DNA of 64,000 nucleotides from JAICMB01 sp963795935 (GTDB lineage: Bacteria; Acidobacteriota; Terriglobia; Bryobacterales; Bryobacteraceae): contig CAWCJO010000004.1 of NCBI GenBank assembly GCA_963795935.1, positions 558,001 through 622,000 on the forward strand, written 5' to 3'. The first letter of the stretch is position 1; every line of letters starts with the position of its first letter. Below are positions 44,627 to 52,936 of this stretch, piece by piece. Both the position numbers and the translations under genes were made by a program. A model generated the notes under the pieces. It did not search any database. It was not told the DNA's origin and saw only the letters and a list, made by a program, of their open reading frames with translations.

Positions 44627-44701
44627 TGCCCCTAGTTTACGTCCGGCGCCGCTCACGATTTAGCCATTGCCGGAGCTTTCATGCGGCGCTAACATCGGAC
44701 A

Positions 44702-44854
44702 GTGAAGGGGGATTCGGTTCCGAAGGAGCAACTGGAGCGCATTGCGCCCGTGGTGGACGCTTTGATCGCACAATTGCGCGCTCTGATGAGCCGGCTTCCT
44801 CCCAACACGGACTCCGCGCTGGTGTTTCAGTTCCAGCCGGAGGAACATCGGTGA
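44702..44854 (+). CDS. 50-residue protein translationally coupled to the amidase
   Basis: A GTG at 44702 opens MKGDSVPKEQLERIAPVVDA, LIAQLRALMSRLPPNTDSAL, VFQFQPEEHR, stopping at 44854. The stop overlaps the amidase GTG as GTGA, and the amidase ribosome site (GGAGG, 44839-44843) lies inside it. The sequence is an amphipathic helix followed by an extended acidic tail ending LVFQFQPEE. In position it resembles GatC upstream of GatA, but it has no GatC motif. It could be a small subunit or a leader that sets amidase translation. Confidence 0.65.
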   Translation: MKGDSVPKEQLERIAPVVDALIAQLRALMSRLPPNTDSALVFQFQPEEHR

Positions 44855-46218
44855 CGATCCAGGAGGCCTCGCGGGCCATCCATCGGCGCAAGATTTCGTG
44901 CGCGGAGTTGTTGGAGGAATGCCTGGGCGCGATCGGGCGGCGCAATGAGGATCTCAACGCCTTCATCACCGTATTCGCGGACTCCTCGCGGGCGCGCGCC
45001 GCGGAGCTGGACGAGGAACTGTCGAACGACGTCGACCGCGGCCCGCTGCACGGCATTCCGATCGCCCACAAGGACCTGATTTGCGCCAAGGGCTTCCTGT
45101 GCACGTCAGGGTCGAAGCTGTTCGACGATTACGTGCCGGATTACGACGCCACGGTGGTCGCGCGGCTGCAGCAAGCGGGCGCGGTGACGGTGGGAAAAAC
45201 CGGACTGCACGAGCTGGCCTATGGAGTGACGTCGGCGAACCCGTACTTCGGCGTGATCCGCAATCCGCACGACCGCGAGCGCATCCCGGGAGGATCGAGC
45301 GGCGGATCGGGCGCGGCGGTCGCCAGCGGCATGGCTTTGATGGCCACCGGGACGGACACCGGCGGATCGATTCGCATTCCAGCGTCCTACTGCGGCGTGG
45401 CCGGTTTGAAGCCTACTTACGGGCGCGTGAGCCGCTATGGTGTGAAACCGCTGGGGTTGAGTCTGGATCATGTGGGACCGCTGGCGGCGACGGTGCGCGA
45501 CTGCGCGGCGACCTACAATGTCATGGCGGGATTTGACGACCGCGATCCCTCGTCCAGCCGGCGGACGGCGCTGGAATACACGCCGCCGGAGCCGTGCCCG
45601 ATCGGGGAACTGCGGATCGGCATTCCGCGGAACTACTTTTTCGAGGCGGTGGACGCGGAGGTCCGCGCCGCCGTGGATAACATGGCGCGAATGGCGGAAG
45701 CTTTGGGGGCGCGAGTGGTTGCGGTACAGGTTCCCGACGTGGAAGCGCTGAACGTGGTGGCGCGGACTATTCTTCTGGCGGAAGCGGCGGCGGTGTTCGA
45801 GCCTTATCTGGCCCATCGCGAAAAATTTGGGGACGACGTGCTGGCGCTGTTGGACCAAGGCAGGCTGGTGGCGGCGACCGACTATGTCAATGCGCAACGG
45901 CTGCGGCGGTTCTTCGCGCAGGAATGGCGTCTGGTGTTCAGCGGTGTGGATTGTCTGTTGACGCCCACTACTCCGACGGCCGCGCCGGCAATCGGCCGGA
46001 AGTTGGTGGAGATCGAGGGCCAGTCGGAGGATGTGCGCCTGGCGGCGACGCGGTTCATGCGCGGCATCAACGTGCTGGGCCTGCCGGCGCTGTCGGTTCC
46101 GTGCGGCAAGACGCGGGGCGGGCTGCCCATTGGTCTTCAAATCGTCGGGCGCGCGTTTGAAGAACAGACTGTGCTGCGCGTCGGCGCGGCGTTGGAGGAT
46201 GCGCTGGGCGGGTGGTAG
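44851..46218 (+). CDS. Amidase signature family protein (GatA-like)
   Basis: A GTG start at 44851, 455 residues, chosen for its GGAGG site and overlap with the small gene. The amidase triad is complete: Lys in GIPIAHKDLICAKGF, the cis-Ser in TGTDTGGSIRIPASYCG and the nucleophilic Ser in IPGGSSGGSGAAVASG. The C-terminal region LLTPTTPTAAPAIG and INVLGLPALSVPCGK is typical. True GatA acts with GatB and GatC; neither is adjacent, so this is more likely a free-standing amidase whose substrate is unknown. No signal peptide. Confidence 0.88.
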   Translation: MTIQEASRAIHRRKISCAELLEECLGAIGRRNEDLNAFITVFADSSRARAAELDEELSNDVDRGPLHGIPIAHKDLICAKGFLCTSGSKLFDDYVPDYDATVVARLQQAGAVTVGKTGLHELAYGVTSANPYFGVIRNPHDRERIPGGSSGGSGAAVASGMALMATGTDTGGSIRIPASYCGVAGLKPTYGRVSRYGVKPLGLSLDHVGPLAATVRDCAATYNVMAGFDDRDPSSSRRTALEYTPPEPCPIGELRIGIPRNYFFEAVDAEVRAAVDNMARMAEALGARVVAVQVPDVEALNVVARTILLAEAAAVFEPYLAHREKFGDDVLALLDQGRLVAATDYVNAQRLRRFFAQEWRLVFSGVDCLLTPTTPTAAPAIGRKLVEIEGQSEDVRLAATRFMRGINVLGLPALSVPCGKTRGGLPIGLQIVGRAFEEQTVLRVGAALEDALGGW

Positions 46219-46263
46219 TCGCGAAATTGCGGGAAATCGGCAGCGGCCGGGCGGGGATAAACC

Positions 46264-46351
46264 GCTTGCTTACGCGCGCGGCTCGGTAGCTTACGGGCGC
46301 GGCTCGGTAGCTTGTGGGCGCGACTCGGCTTGTTTTACGCGCGTCGTGGTA
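46264..46351 (+). repeat. Tandem array of the dispersed repeat: four 21-bp units
   Basis: Units begin at 46268 (GCTTACGCGCGCGGCTCGG), 46289 (GCTTACGGGCGCGGCTCGG), 46310 (GCTTGTGGGCGCGACTCGG) and 46331 (degenerate), each 21 bp. The first is preceded by ACCGCTT, so a full family copy leads the array. Translated in one frame the units read LAYARGSV, AYGRGSV, ACGRDSA. The array fills the gap between the amidase and the phosphodiesterase gene. Confidence 0.75.
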
Positions 46352-46389
46352 GTTTGCGTCGGCGGAAACGGGCTGCTGTACTGGTTCGT

Positions 46390-47262
46390 ATGGCGCGCCG
46401 CCTTCCGGTCCTTTGTGTCACAATCGCAGCGATCGGATTTTTTTCACCTAGTATGCGGGGGGCGACGACGCCGGGCAGGATTCTGGTACAGGGCCATCGC
46501 GGGGCGCGCGCCGTGCGTCCTGAAAACACGATTCCGGCGTTTGAGTACGCCATTCATGCCGGCGTGGACGCGCTGGAGATGGACATGGCGGTGACGAAAG
46601 ATAACGTCATTGTCATTTCGCACGACCCCATTCTGGAGCCGCCGGTGTGCACGGGTCCGCGGGCGAGCGCGGTGATTCACGAGCTCACATTGGCGCAAGT
46701 GCGCGAGTGGGATTGCGGGGCCGTGCAGAACCCGCATTTCCCCAAGCAGCGGGCCATGCCGGGCACGAGGATGCCGACGCTGGACGAAGTGCTGGATCTG
46801 GCGAATCAGGGGAACTTCGATTTCAACATCGAGACGAAGAGTTTCCCGGATAAGCCGCAATACACGCCACCGCCGGAGGAGTTCGTACGGCTATTTCTGG
46901 ATTGCGTGCGGCGGCATAAGCTCGAAAGCCGCGTGATTCTGCAATCGTTCGATTTCCGGACGTTGGTTGCGGCCCGGAAAATGGCTCCTGAAATCCGGCG
47001 CTCGGCGCTGACGGAATCCGACGCGCGCGACTTTGCCGCAATCGCGCATGACGGCGGCGATGCGCAGATTGTGTCGCCCAACTACGCGCTGGTGACGAGG
47101 GAGAAGGTGGCGGCCGCTCACCGCGCGGGGATTCAAGTGGTCGCCTGGACGGTGGACAAGCCGGTGGACTGGGAGAAGATGGTTGCCGCCGGGGTAGACG
47201 CGATTATTTCGGACGACCCCGGCGCTTTGATTTTGTATTTGAAGACGAAAGGGCTGCGCTAG
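46390..47262 (+). CDS. Glycerophosphodiester phosphodiesterase, secreted
   Basis: I start at the ATG at 46390 (290 residues), the last one before the signal peptide MARRLPVLCVTIAAIGFF; longer readings run through the tandem repeat. GDPD motifs: VQGHRGARAVRPENTIPAFE (catalytic His and metal-binding Glu), VDALEMDMAVTKDNVIVISH with the second catalytic His in VISHDPIL, FNIETKSFP, and VVAWTVDKPVDWEKMV. The TIM-barrel enzyme hydrolyses glycerophosphodiesters to glycerol-3-phosphate and an alcohol, here outside the cytoplasm. Confidence 0.92.
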   Translation: MARRLPVLCVTIAAIGFFSPSMRGATTPGRILVQGHRGARAVRPENTIPAFEYAIHAGVDALEMDMAVTKDNVIVISHDPILEPPVCTGPRASAVIHELTLAQVREWDCGAVQNPHFPKQRAMPGTRMPTLDEVLDLANQGNFDFNIETKSFPDKPQYTPPPEEFVRLFLDCVRRHKLESRVILQSFDFRTLVAARKMAPEIRRSALTESDARDFAAIAHDGGDAQIVSPNYALVTREKVAAAHRAGIQVVAWTVDKPVDWEKMVAAGVDAIISDDPGALILYLKTKGLR

Positions 47263-47278
47263 CTCGCGAGTTATCGCA

Positions 47279-48514
47279 TTAGGGGCGGACGCGGAGCCGC
47301 CGCAGGAGCAGTTCGCGGGCATTTTCGGAGAGCACCGGCCGGGCCACGGCTTCGGAAGCTTCGGAAAAGCTCTCGCCGGCGCCGTTGCTCGGGGTAGCTA
47401 TGAAGGCATGAGTTTCGCCGGCGCTGGTCTGCGCGAAGCCTGTGATTTCCCCGCGCGCATTGATCGATTCGGCTTGTTGCAGATACAACCTCGCCGGGTT
47501 GGCGCCAACGAGGGTGTTGAGGTCGGTCATCGCGCCGTTCTGCCATAGGAACGCGCGAGAGTTAAAATCGGCGTCCAGAGATATGCCGACTATCTCGCCG
47601 CCGTCGTTAATGCCGAGGGCGAGGCTCGCCGAGTCGCCGGAGAGCGTGCCCAGGTCAGCCATGACGCCGTTCTGCCACAGGAAGCCATGCGTGGTTCCGT
47701 TGTAGTCCGCATGGCCAATCGCCTGGCCCTGGTTGTTGATGGCGCAAGCGTGGTTCCCCCCGAAGCCTGGAGCGCCGCCGAGGGTGCCGAGATCGGTCGC
47801 CACGCCGTTTTGCCATAGCAAGGCGTGAGCGAACACAAAATAAACTTGGGCAATCGGGTCGAAGGGCGCGCAAGGGCCGGACACGCCGACTGCTTGGCCA
47901 TTGTCGTTGATGGCCCAGGCGGCTCCGTCCGGGTCGCCGTTGGGAATGGGGAGCTGTTGGACTTTGCCATCTACCCATATGACGGGCTTAAATTGCGCGA
48001 CGGGGCAGCCGGCGTCCCGCGTGTTGTTCTGCGCAAAACCGGCCACCTCGCCTTGATTGTTTATAGAGATGGCGACGCCGTTGTCGCCTCCCAGGGTGGG
48101 GAGCTCGGTCATGACGCCGTCTTGCCATAGAAAAGGGACACACGAGGCGCCGGAGGGAGGAAACCCAAGCGCGTTGAAGCCGCAAAAGTCTTCGCCGTTG
48201 GGAACGGAAGTTTCAGCTTGGCCTACGGCTTGGCCCTTTTCGTTGATGCCGAAGGCTGCGCTATTCGGTCCTCCGAGTCCGGGCGCGCCGAAGTCCCCGA
48301 TCCATCCCTTGTACCAGAGGACGGCGTGCATGGCGCCGTTAGAAGCGGCCGCCGCGCCACTTATCAACCCATTATTGGTTATAAAGTATGGCTGGCCAGG
48401 CGTGTTACCCACGGGGCCGAGGTCCCGGACGGAGTAGCGCGGGGGCTGTGCTATTGCAAGCGCGGCGAGCAAGCCGCTCGCGGCAATCGAAGTTACGATC
48501 GGTTTGACGTTCAT
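47279..48514 (-). CDS. HAF-repeat secreted protein
   Basis: Start is the ATG at 48514 (411 residues), giving the signal peptide MNVKPIVTSIAASGLLAALAIAQ. The body is a set of HAF repeats: FGINEKGQAVGQAETSV, LPTLGGDNGVAISINNQGEV, AWAINDNGQAVGVSG, LGTLGGAPGFGGNHACAINN, and LGTLSGDSASLALGINDGGE. Each repeat links a TLGG strand to a GIN-x-x-G-x-VG strand. The family is extracellular with unknown role. It is divergent from the ECF sigma gene with 83 bp between starts, so it may be a target of that sigma factor. The C-terminal 40 residues are basic and unlike the repeats. Confidence 0.85.
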   Translation of the reverse strand: MNVKPIVTSIAASGLLAALAIAQPPRYSVRDLGPVGNTPGQPYFITNNGLISGAAAASNGAMHAVLWYKGWIGDFGAPGLGGPNSAAFGINEKGQAVGQAETSVPNGEDFCGFNALGFPPSGASCVPFLWQDGVMTELPTLGGDNGVAISINNQGEVAGFAQNNTRDAGCPVAQFKPVIWVDGKVQQLPIPNGDPDGAAWAINDNGQAVGVSGPCAPFDPIAQVYFVFAHALLWQNGVATDLGTLGGAPGFGGNHACAINNQGQAIGHADYNGTTHGFLWQNGVMADLGTLSGDSASLALGINDGGEIVGISLDADFNSRAFLWQNGAMTDLNTLVGANPARLYLQQAESINARGEITGFAQTSAGETHAFIATPSNGAGESFSEASEAVARPVLSENARELLLRRLRVRP

Positions 48515-48597
48515 GTTGTGGTCCTCTATTTCAGGTAGGCGTGGAATGCGCCGGGAAACTATCATGCGCGCCGGGGAATATAATTTACTGATAAGCA

Positions 48598-49206
48598 ATG
48601 GAGCGGCCGGAACAATTCGGAAGCGACGTGAGCACGCTGCTGCGCGCCTGGAGCGAGGGAGACCAGGGCGCGCTGGAGCGGCTGACGCCCATTGTTTTTG
48701 ACGAGCTGCACCGGCTGGCGAGGCGCCATATGAGACACGAACGTCCGGGGCACAGCCTGCAGACGACGGCTTTGGTGAACGAAGCCTACATGCGGCTGGT
48801 GGATTATAAGCGCATGCAGTGGCAGAACCGCGCCCATTTCTTCGCGGTCTCGGGGCAGTTGATGCGGCGCATTCTGGTGGAGCATGCGCGGCGGCGTAAC
48901 CTGAAACGTGGGGGCGGCGCGCAGCACATGTCATTGGAGGAGGCCGCCGAGGTTGGGGGCTACCGGGCTGCGGACTTGGTCGCGCTCGACGACGTCATGA
49001 ACGACTTGGCGCGCCTCGATCCCCGCAAGGTGCAGGTGGTCGAAATGCGCTTCTTTGGCGGACTGAGCGTGGAGGAGACGGCGGAAGTACTTAAAGTATC
49101 GTCCGTCACGGTGATGCGCGACTGGAGCAGCGCGAAGGCGTGGCTCTACCGCGAACTGACCCGAAAGGCGCCCGATGGACTCCCATCGATGGAAGCAAGT
49201 CGATAA
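48598..49206 (+). CDS. ECF-family RNA polymerase sigma factor coupled to a kinase
   Basis: The 202-residue protein has sigma region 2 (FDELHRLARRHMRHERPGHS, ALVNEAYMRLVDYKRMQWQN, HFFAVSGQLMRRILVEHARR) and region 4 (LDPRKVQVVEMRFFGGLSVE, ETAEVLKVSSVTVMRDW). The pattern is that of the TIGR02999-type sigma factors common in Acidobacteriota. No anti-sigma gene is present; instead a kinase gene begins 32 bp before its stop. Sigma factors next to Ser/Thr kinases, as in the EcfP/PknT pair of Vibrio, can be activated by phosphorylation, so the same is plausible here. Confidence 0.92.
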   Translation: MERPEQFGSDVSTLLRAWSEGDQGALERLTPIVFDELHRLARRHMRHERPGHSLQTTALVNEAYMRLVDYKRMQWQNRAHFFAVSGQLMRRILVEHARRRNLKRGGGAQHMSLEEAAEVGGYRAADLVALDDVMNDLARLDPRKVQVVEMRFFGGLSVEETAEVLKVSSVTVMRDWSSAKAWLYRELTRKAPDGLPSMEASR

Positions 49207-52045
49207 CCTGCTGCAGGCGGTGCTGGAGCGTCCGTCTGCTGAGCGCGAGAGGTTTTTGCGTCAGGCGTGCGCGGGGGACGAGGCGTTGGAGCGCGAAGTC
49301 CAGTCTTTGCTGACATCGCAGCGGAAAGCGGGAAGTTTCCTGGAGAGTCCGGCGGTGGAGCTGGCCGCGCAGGCGCTCGCTTGGAAGACTCCCGCTTCCC
49401 TGAACGGCCAAACCATTTCGCATTACCGCATCATCGAGAAGCTGGGCGGCGGCGGAATGGGCGTCGTTTATAAAGCCGAGGACGTCCGCCTGCGGCGCTT
49501 TGTCGCTCTTAAATTTCTGCCGGATGAAGTCGCCCGGGACACGCAGGCTCGCAGCCGTTTCGAGCGCGAGGCGCGCGCCGCCTCCGCGCTGAATCATCCC
49601 AACATATGCACGATTCACGACATCGGCGAGCAGGATGGGCGCGCCTACATCGTGATGGAGCATCTCGAAGGCGCGACGCTCAAGTACCGCATCGCCGAAC
49701 GGCCGCTCCATATCGACGAGCTGATCGGGCTCGGGATCGAGATGGCCGACGCGCTCGATGCGGCGCATGCCGCGGGCATCGTCCACCGCGATATCAAGCC
49801 CGCGAACATCTTCGTCGTTAAGCGCGGTCACGCCAAGATACTCGATTTCGGGTTGGCGAAAATCGATCCCGTTCTCGACGAGACGGCGGGACCGACCCTC
49901 ACCGTCGCCGAAGAACTGACCGGCGCGGGGAGCGTGCTGGGCACGGTTTCACACATGTCGCCGGAGCAGGTCCGCGCCAAGGACTTGGACGCTCGCACGG
50001 ATCTATTCTCGTTCGGGATCGTGCTCTATGAAATGGCTACGGGCAAGCTGCCATTTCGCGGGGAGAACGCGGCGATGATTTTCGACGCCATTCTCAACAG
50101 CGCTCCCGTGCCCGCCGTACGCCTGAATCCGAACTTGCCCGTGGAACTGGAGCGCATCATCGACAAGTGCCTCGAGAAAGATCGCGAGCTGCGCTACCAG
50201 CACGCTTCGGAAATTCGCGCCGACCTGCAGCGCCTGAAGCGGGATACGGGCTCCGCGCAGGAGCGCTATGGAAGCGCTGCCGCTATGCGGGCTGCGGCGG
50301 CGAAGCAAGCCCGTGGCCCTCGAAGCTGGAAAGCCGGCGCGGCCGCGGCCGCAGCGGCGCTGGCGATGATAGGAGTTGCGGCCTGGTACTTTAGTGACCG
50401 TAAGCATCCAGTCACATCGCCTTCCGAATACGTCCAGATCACCGATTTCAGCGACTCCGCCTCGGCGCCGGCGCTTTCGCCCGATGGACGCATGGTGACT
50501 TTCTTACGCGGCGGAAACCCCTTTCTTACAACCGGGCCGGTCTATGTCAAGGCGCTCCCGGCCGGGCAGTCGATGCAGATCACCAACGATCCGAGTCCAA
50601 AGTACAATCCGGTGTTTATGCCCGACGGCTCGCGCGTCGCCTACACGGCGATAGACAGGGACGCGAATTCCTGGGATACCTGGACCGTGCCGGTGACCGG
50701 CGGATCGCCCACGAGGCTGATGCGAAACGCCGCGGGAATGAGCTGGATCGGCAATGGCCGGATTCTCTTTTCGGAAATAATGAGCGGGACGCTGCTGCAC
50801 ATGGGGATCGTGACTTCCGGGGAAAGCCGGGCGGGGGAAAGGCGGATTTATTTCCCCGAGCGCGAGCGCGCCATGGCGCACTATTCATACCTCTCACCGG
50901 ACCAAAAGTCCGTATTGGTGGTGGAGATGGATCCCGCATGGCTGCCCTGCCGGCTCGTGCCTATGGAAGAAGCTTCCAAAGGGCGGCAGGTCGGCCCTTC
51001 GGGCGCGTGTACGGCGGCTGCATGGTCCCCCGACGGGAAATGGATGTATTTCAGTGCGGAGACGAACGGAACGAATCATTTATGGCGGCAGAGGTTCCCG
51101 GCCGGGATTCCGGAGCGGATCACTATGGGACCAGGCGAGGAGCAAGGGCTCGCAATAGCGCCGGACGGCAAATCGCTGATTTCATCGGTGGGTGTTCGCA
51201 AGAGCTCGGTGTGGATTCATGACGGTTCTGGAGAGCGTCCGCTCTCGCCCGAAGGTTCGGCGACCCATCCCAGTTTTTCCGCCGACGGCAAACGCGTGTA
51301 CTATCTGCTGCAAAAGAACACTTCCGGCGCAAGCGAACTGTGGTCGACGGAACGCGGTTCGGGGATTTCCAATCCCGCGCTGCCAGGCGTTCCGCTTATC
51401 GACTTTGATGTCTCGCGCGATGGGCAGCAGGTGGCATTTACGGCCCGCGATGGTTCGGATTCGCAAATCTTCATTGCGCCGCTCGATGGCAGCGCGCCGC
51501 CTCGCCTGGTGACGCGTGGCGGAGACAGGGTCAACTTCGGCGCTGCCGGCGAACTGGTCTTTCGGCAACGGGAAGCGCACGCCTACTACCTTGCCCGGGT
51601 CAAAACGGATGGAACGGGTTTGGAACGTATTCTTGACGATCCGATCTCGGATATGGGCTTCGTATCGCCGGACGGGAGCTGGGCGACAGTGGCGGGTGTT
51701 GGCGGCCCGAAGCACGGCACTCTAGCCGTATCTTTAAAGGACCGAACCCGAAAAGTGATTTGCGGCGGCCCCTGTTTACCGCGTTGGTCCGCGGACGGCG
51801 CCTACCTATACTTGTTGATGGAGCCCGCTCCGGCGGAGTCGGGCCCGACTCTGGTCGTTCCCATTCCTTCGGGAGCAGGTCTGCCGACTTTGCCCGCGCA
51901 GGGATTGGGGCCGCACGCGGGTGAGGAATCGCCTGGGATCGCAGCGATCCGCGAAAGCTGGGTGGGGCCCGGACCGGACCCGCGGACTTATGCGTTCGTG
52001 AAATCGGAATTCGTGGGCAACTTATTCCGGATTCCGCTGCATTAG
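49175..52045 (+). CDS. Ser/Thr protein kinase with PD40 propeller
   Basis: The 956-residue protein overlaps the sigma gene by 32 bp. Residues 1-70 are the acidobacterial kinase N-terminal helix region (SHRWKQVDNLLQAVLERPSA). The kinase follows: KLGGGGMGVVYKAED, VALKFLPDEV, GIVHRDIKPANIFV, ILDFGLAKI, VLGTVSHMSPEQVRAKDLDA. A membrane helix near 385-405 (AAAAAALAMIGVAAWYF) separates it from the outer part, with PD40 strands such as DFSDSASAPALSPDGRM and NPVFMPDGSRVAYTA. A sensor outside, kinase inside layout is likely. Its frame is intact, unlike the next kinase. Confidence 0.93.
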   Translation: MDSHRWKQVDNLLQAVLERPSAERERFLRQACAGDEALEREVQSLLTSQRKAGSFLESPAVELAAQALAWKTPASLNGQTISHYRIIEKLGGGGMGVVYKAEDVRLRRFVALKFLPDEVARDTQARSRFEREARAASALNHPNICTIHDIGEQDGRAYIVMEHLEGATLKYRIAERPLHIDELIGLGIEMADALDAAHAAGIVHRDIKPANIFVVKRGHAKILDFGLAKIDPVLDETAGPTLTVAEELTGAGSVLGTVSHMSPEQVRAKDLDARTDLFSFGIVLYEMATGKLPFRGENAAMIFDAILNSAPVPAVRLNPNLPVELERIIDKCLEKDRELRYQHASEIRADLQRLKRDTGSAQERYGSAAAMRAAAAKQARGPRSWKAGAAAAAAALAMIGVAAWYFSDRKHPVTSPSEYVQITDFSDSASAPALSPDGRMVTFLRGGNPFLTTGPVYVKALPAGQSMQITNDPSPKYNPVFMPDGSRVAYTAIDRDANSWDTWTVPVTGGSPTRLMRNAAGMSWIGNGRILFSEIMSGTLLHMGIVTSGESRAGERRIYFPERERAMAHYSYLSPDQKSVLVVEMDPAWLPCRLVPMEEASKGRQVGPSGACTAAAWSPDGKWMYFSAETNGTNHLWRQRFPAGIPERITMGPGEEQGLAIAPDGKSLISSVGVRKSSVWIHDGSGERPLSPEGSATHPSFSADGKRVYYLLQKNTSGASELWSTERGSGISNPALPGVPLIDFDVSRDGQQVAFTARDGSDSQIFIAPLDGSAPPRLVTRGGDRVNFGAAGELVFRQREAHAYYLARVKTDGTGLERILDDPISDMGFVSPDGSWATVAGVGGPKHGTLAVSLKDRTRKVICGGPCLPRWSADGAYLYLLMEPAPAESGPTLVVPIPSGAGLPTLPAQGLGPHAGEESPGIAAIRESWVGPGPDPRTYAFVKSEFVGNLFRIPLH

Positions 52046-52049
52046 ACCA

Positions 52050-52421
52050 CGAACCCCGATCTTCCGCGACACCTTTATGGCTTTACCGGCCGGGAGGGTC
52101 GCCGGTTCCGATCGGTTGGGCCGGTGGAACGACGACCATCTGGCGTGGTCGCGGGATGGAAGGTCGATCTTCATCTCGACGAGAACCGCGTCTTCGACAT
52201 CGCGCATGATCGGGCGGACATACGTCGTTCCCTTATCTCCGGGCCGGATGTTCCCTACGATCGCGGCGGCAGGATTGCAGTCGGCAGACGATTTAGCCAA
52301 GTTGCCGGGGCCGCGTGTCATCGAAGAGTTCGACGTTGCCCCCGGCCCGACGCCCCGCGTGTACGCATTCTCGCGCGCAGCGGTGCAACGGAATCTGTAC
52401 AGGATTCCCATTCCACGATGA
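52050..52421 (+). pseudogene. C-terminal fragment of a PD40-kinase gene
   Basis: An open reading gives WNDDHLAWSRDGRSIFIST, RMIGRTYVVPLSPGRMFPTI, LQSADDLAKLPGPRVIEEFD and VYAFSRAAVQRNLYRIPIPR, then TGA at 52421. This is only the last part of a kinase-propeller and has no kinase domain of its own; the intact upstream kinase ends separately at 52045. The same ending closes the next kinase (about 54930-55295). It is the left remnant of a duplicated unit. Confidence 0.75.
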
Positions 52422-52936
52422 ACTCCGAGCGATGGAAGCAAGCCGATAACCTGCTGCAGGCGGTGTTGGAGCGTCCACGTGAGGAGCGCGAAGAGTTTTT
52501 GCGTCAGGCGTGCGGGGGCGACGAGGAGTTGGAGCGCGAGATTCGGTCTTTGCCTACATCGCAGCGGCAGGCGGGAAGTTTCGTGGACAGGCCGGCGATG
52601 GACATGGCTGTGGGGCAACGGCTCTGGAAGAGGAGAGAGGCGCGGTGGGCGCTCAGCTTGGCCCTTATAAAATCGACGCTCCCATCGGCGCGGGCGGGAT
52701 GGGCGAGGTTTTCAGGGCCACGGATACGCGCCTGCACCGCACGGTGGCGATCAAAATTCTGCCGCGCGACAAAGTGGCCGACCCGGAGCGCAAGCGCCGC
52801 TTCATGCAGGAGGCCCGCGCGGCCTCGGCGCTGAATCATCCCAACATCGTCACGCTGTACGATATCGCAAACGACAACGGCATCGATTATCTGGTGATGG
52901 AGTACGTGCGCGGGCAAGTCGCTCGACAAACTCATC
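52050..52936 (+). repeat. Left copy of an approximately 890-bp direct repeat
   Basis: This segment spans a kinase C-terminal end and the start of the next kinase. It matches 54918-55809 closely across the whole length, with scattered substitutions and a few one-base differences. Homology stops abruptly after AAACTCATC at both right ends. It marks a tandem duplication of the kinase unit. Confidence 0.85.

Noticed and set aside
46261..46351. Short regularly spaced units resembling a CRISPR array
   Set aside because: The 21-bp units are directly adjacent, have no unique spacers and match dispersed intergenic copies elsewhere; no cas gene is near.
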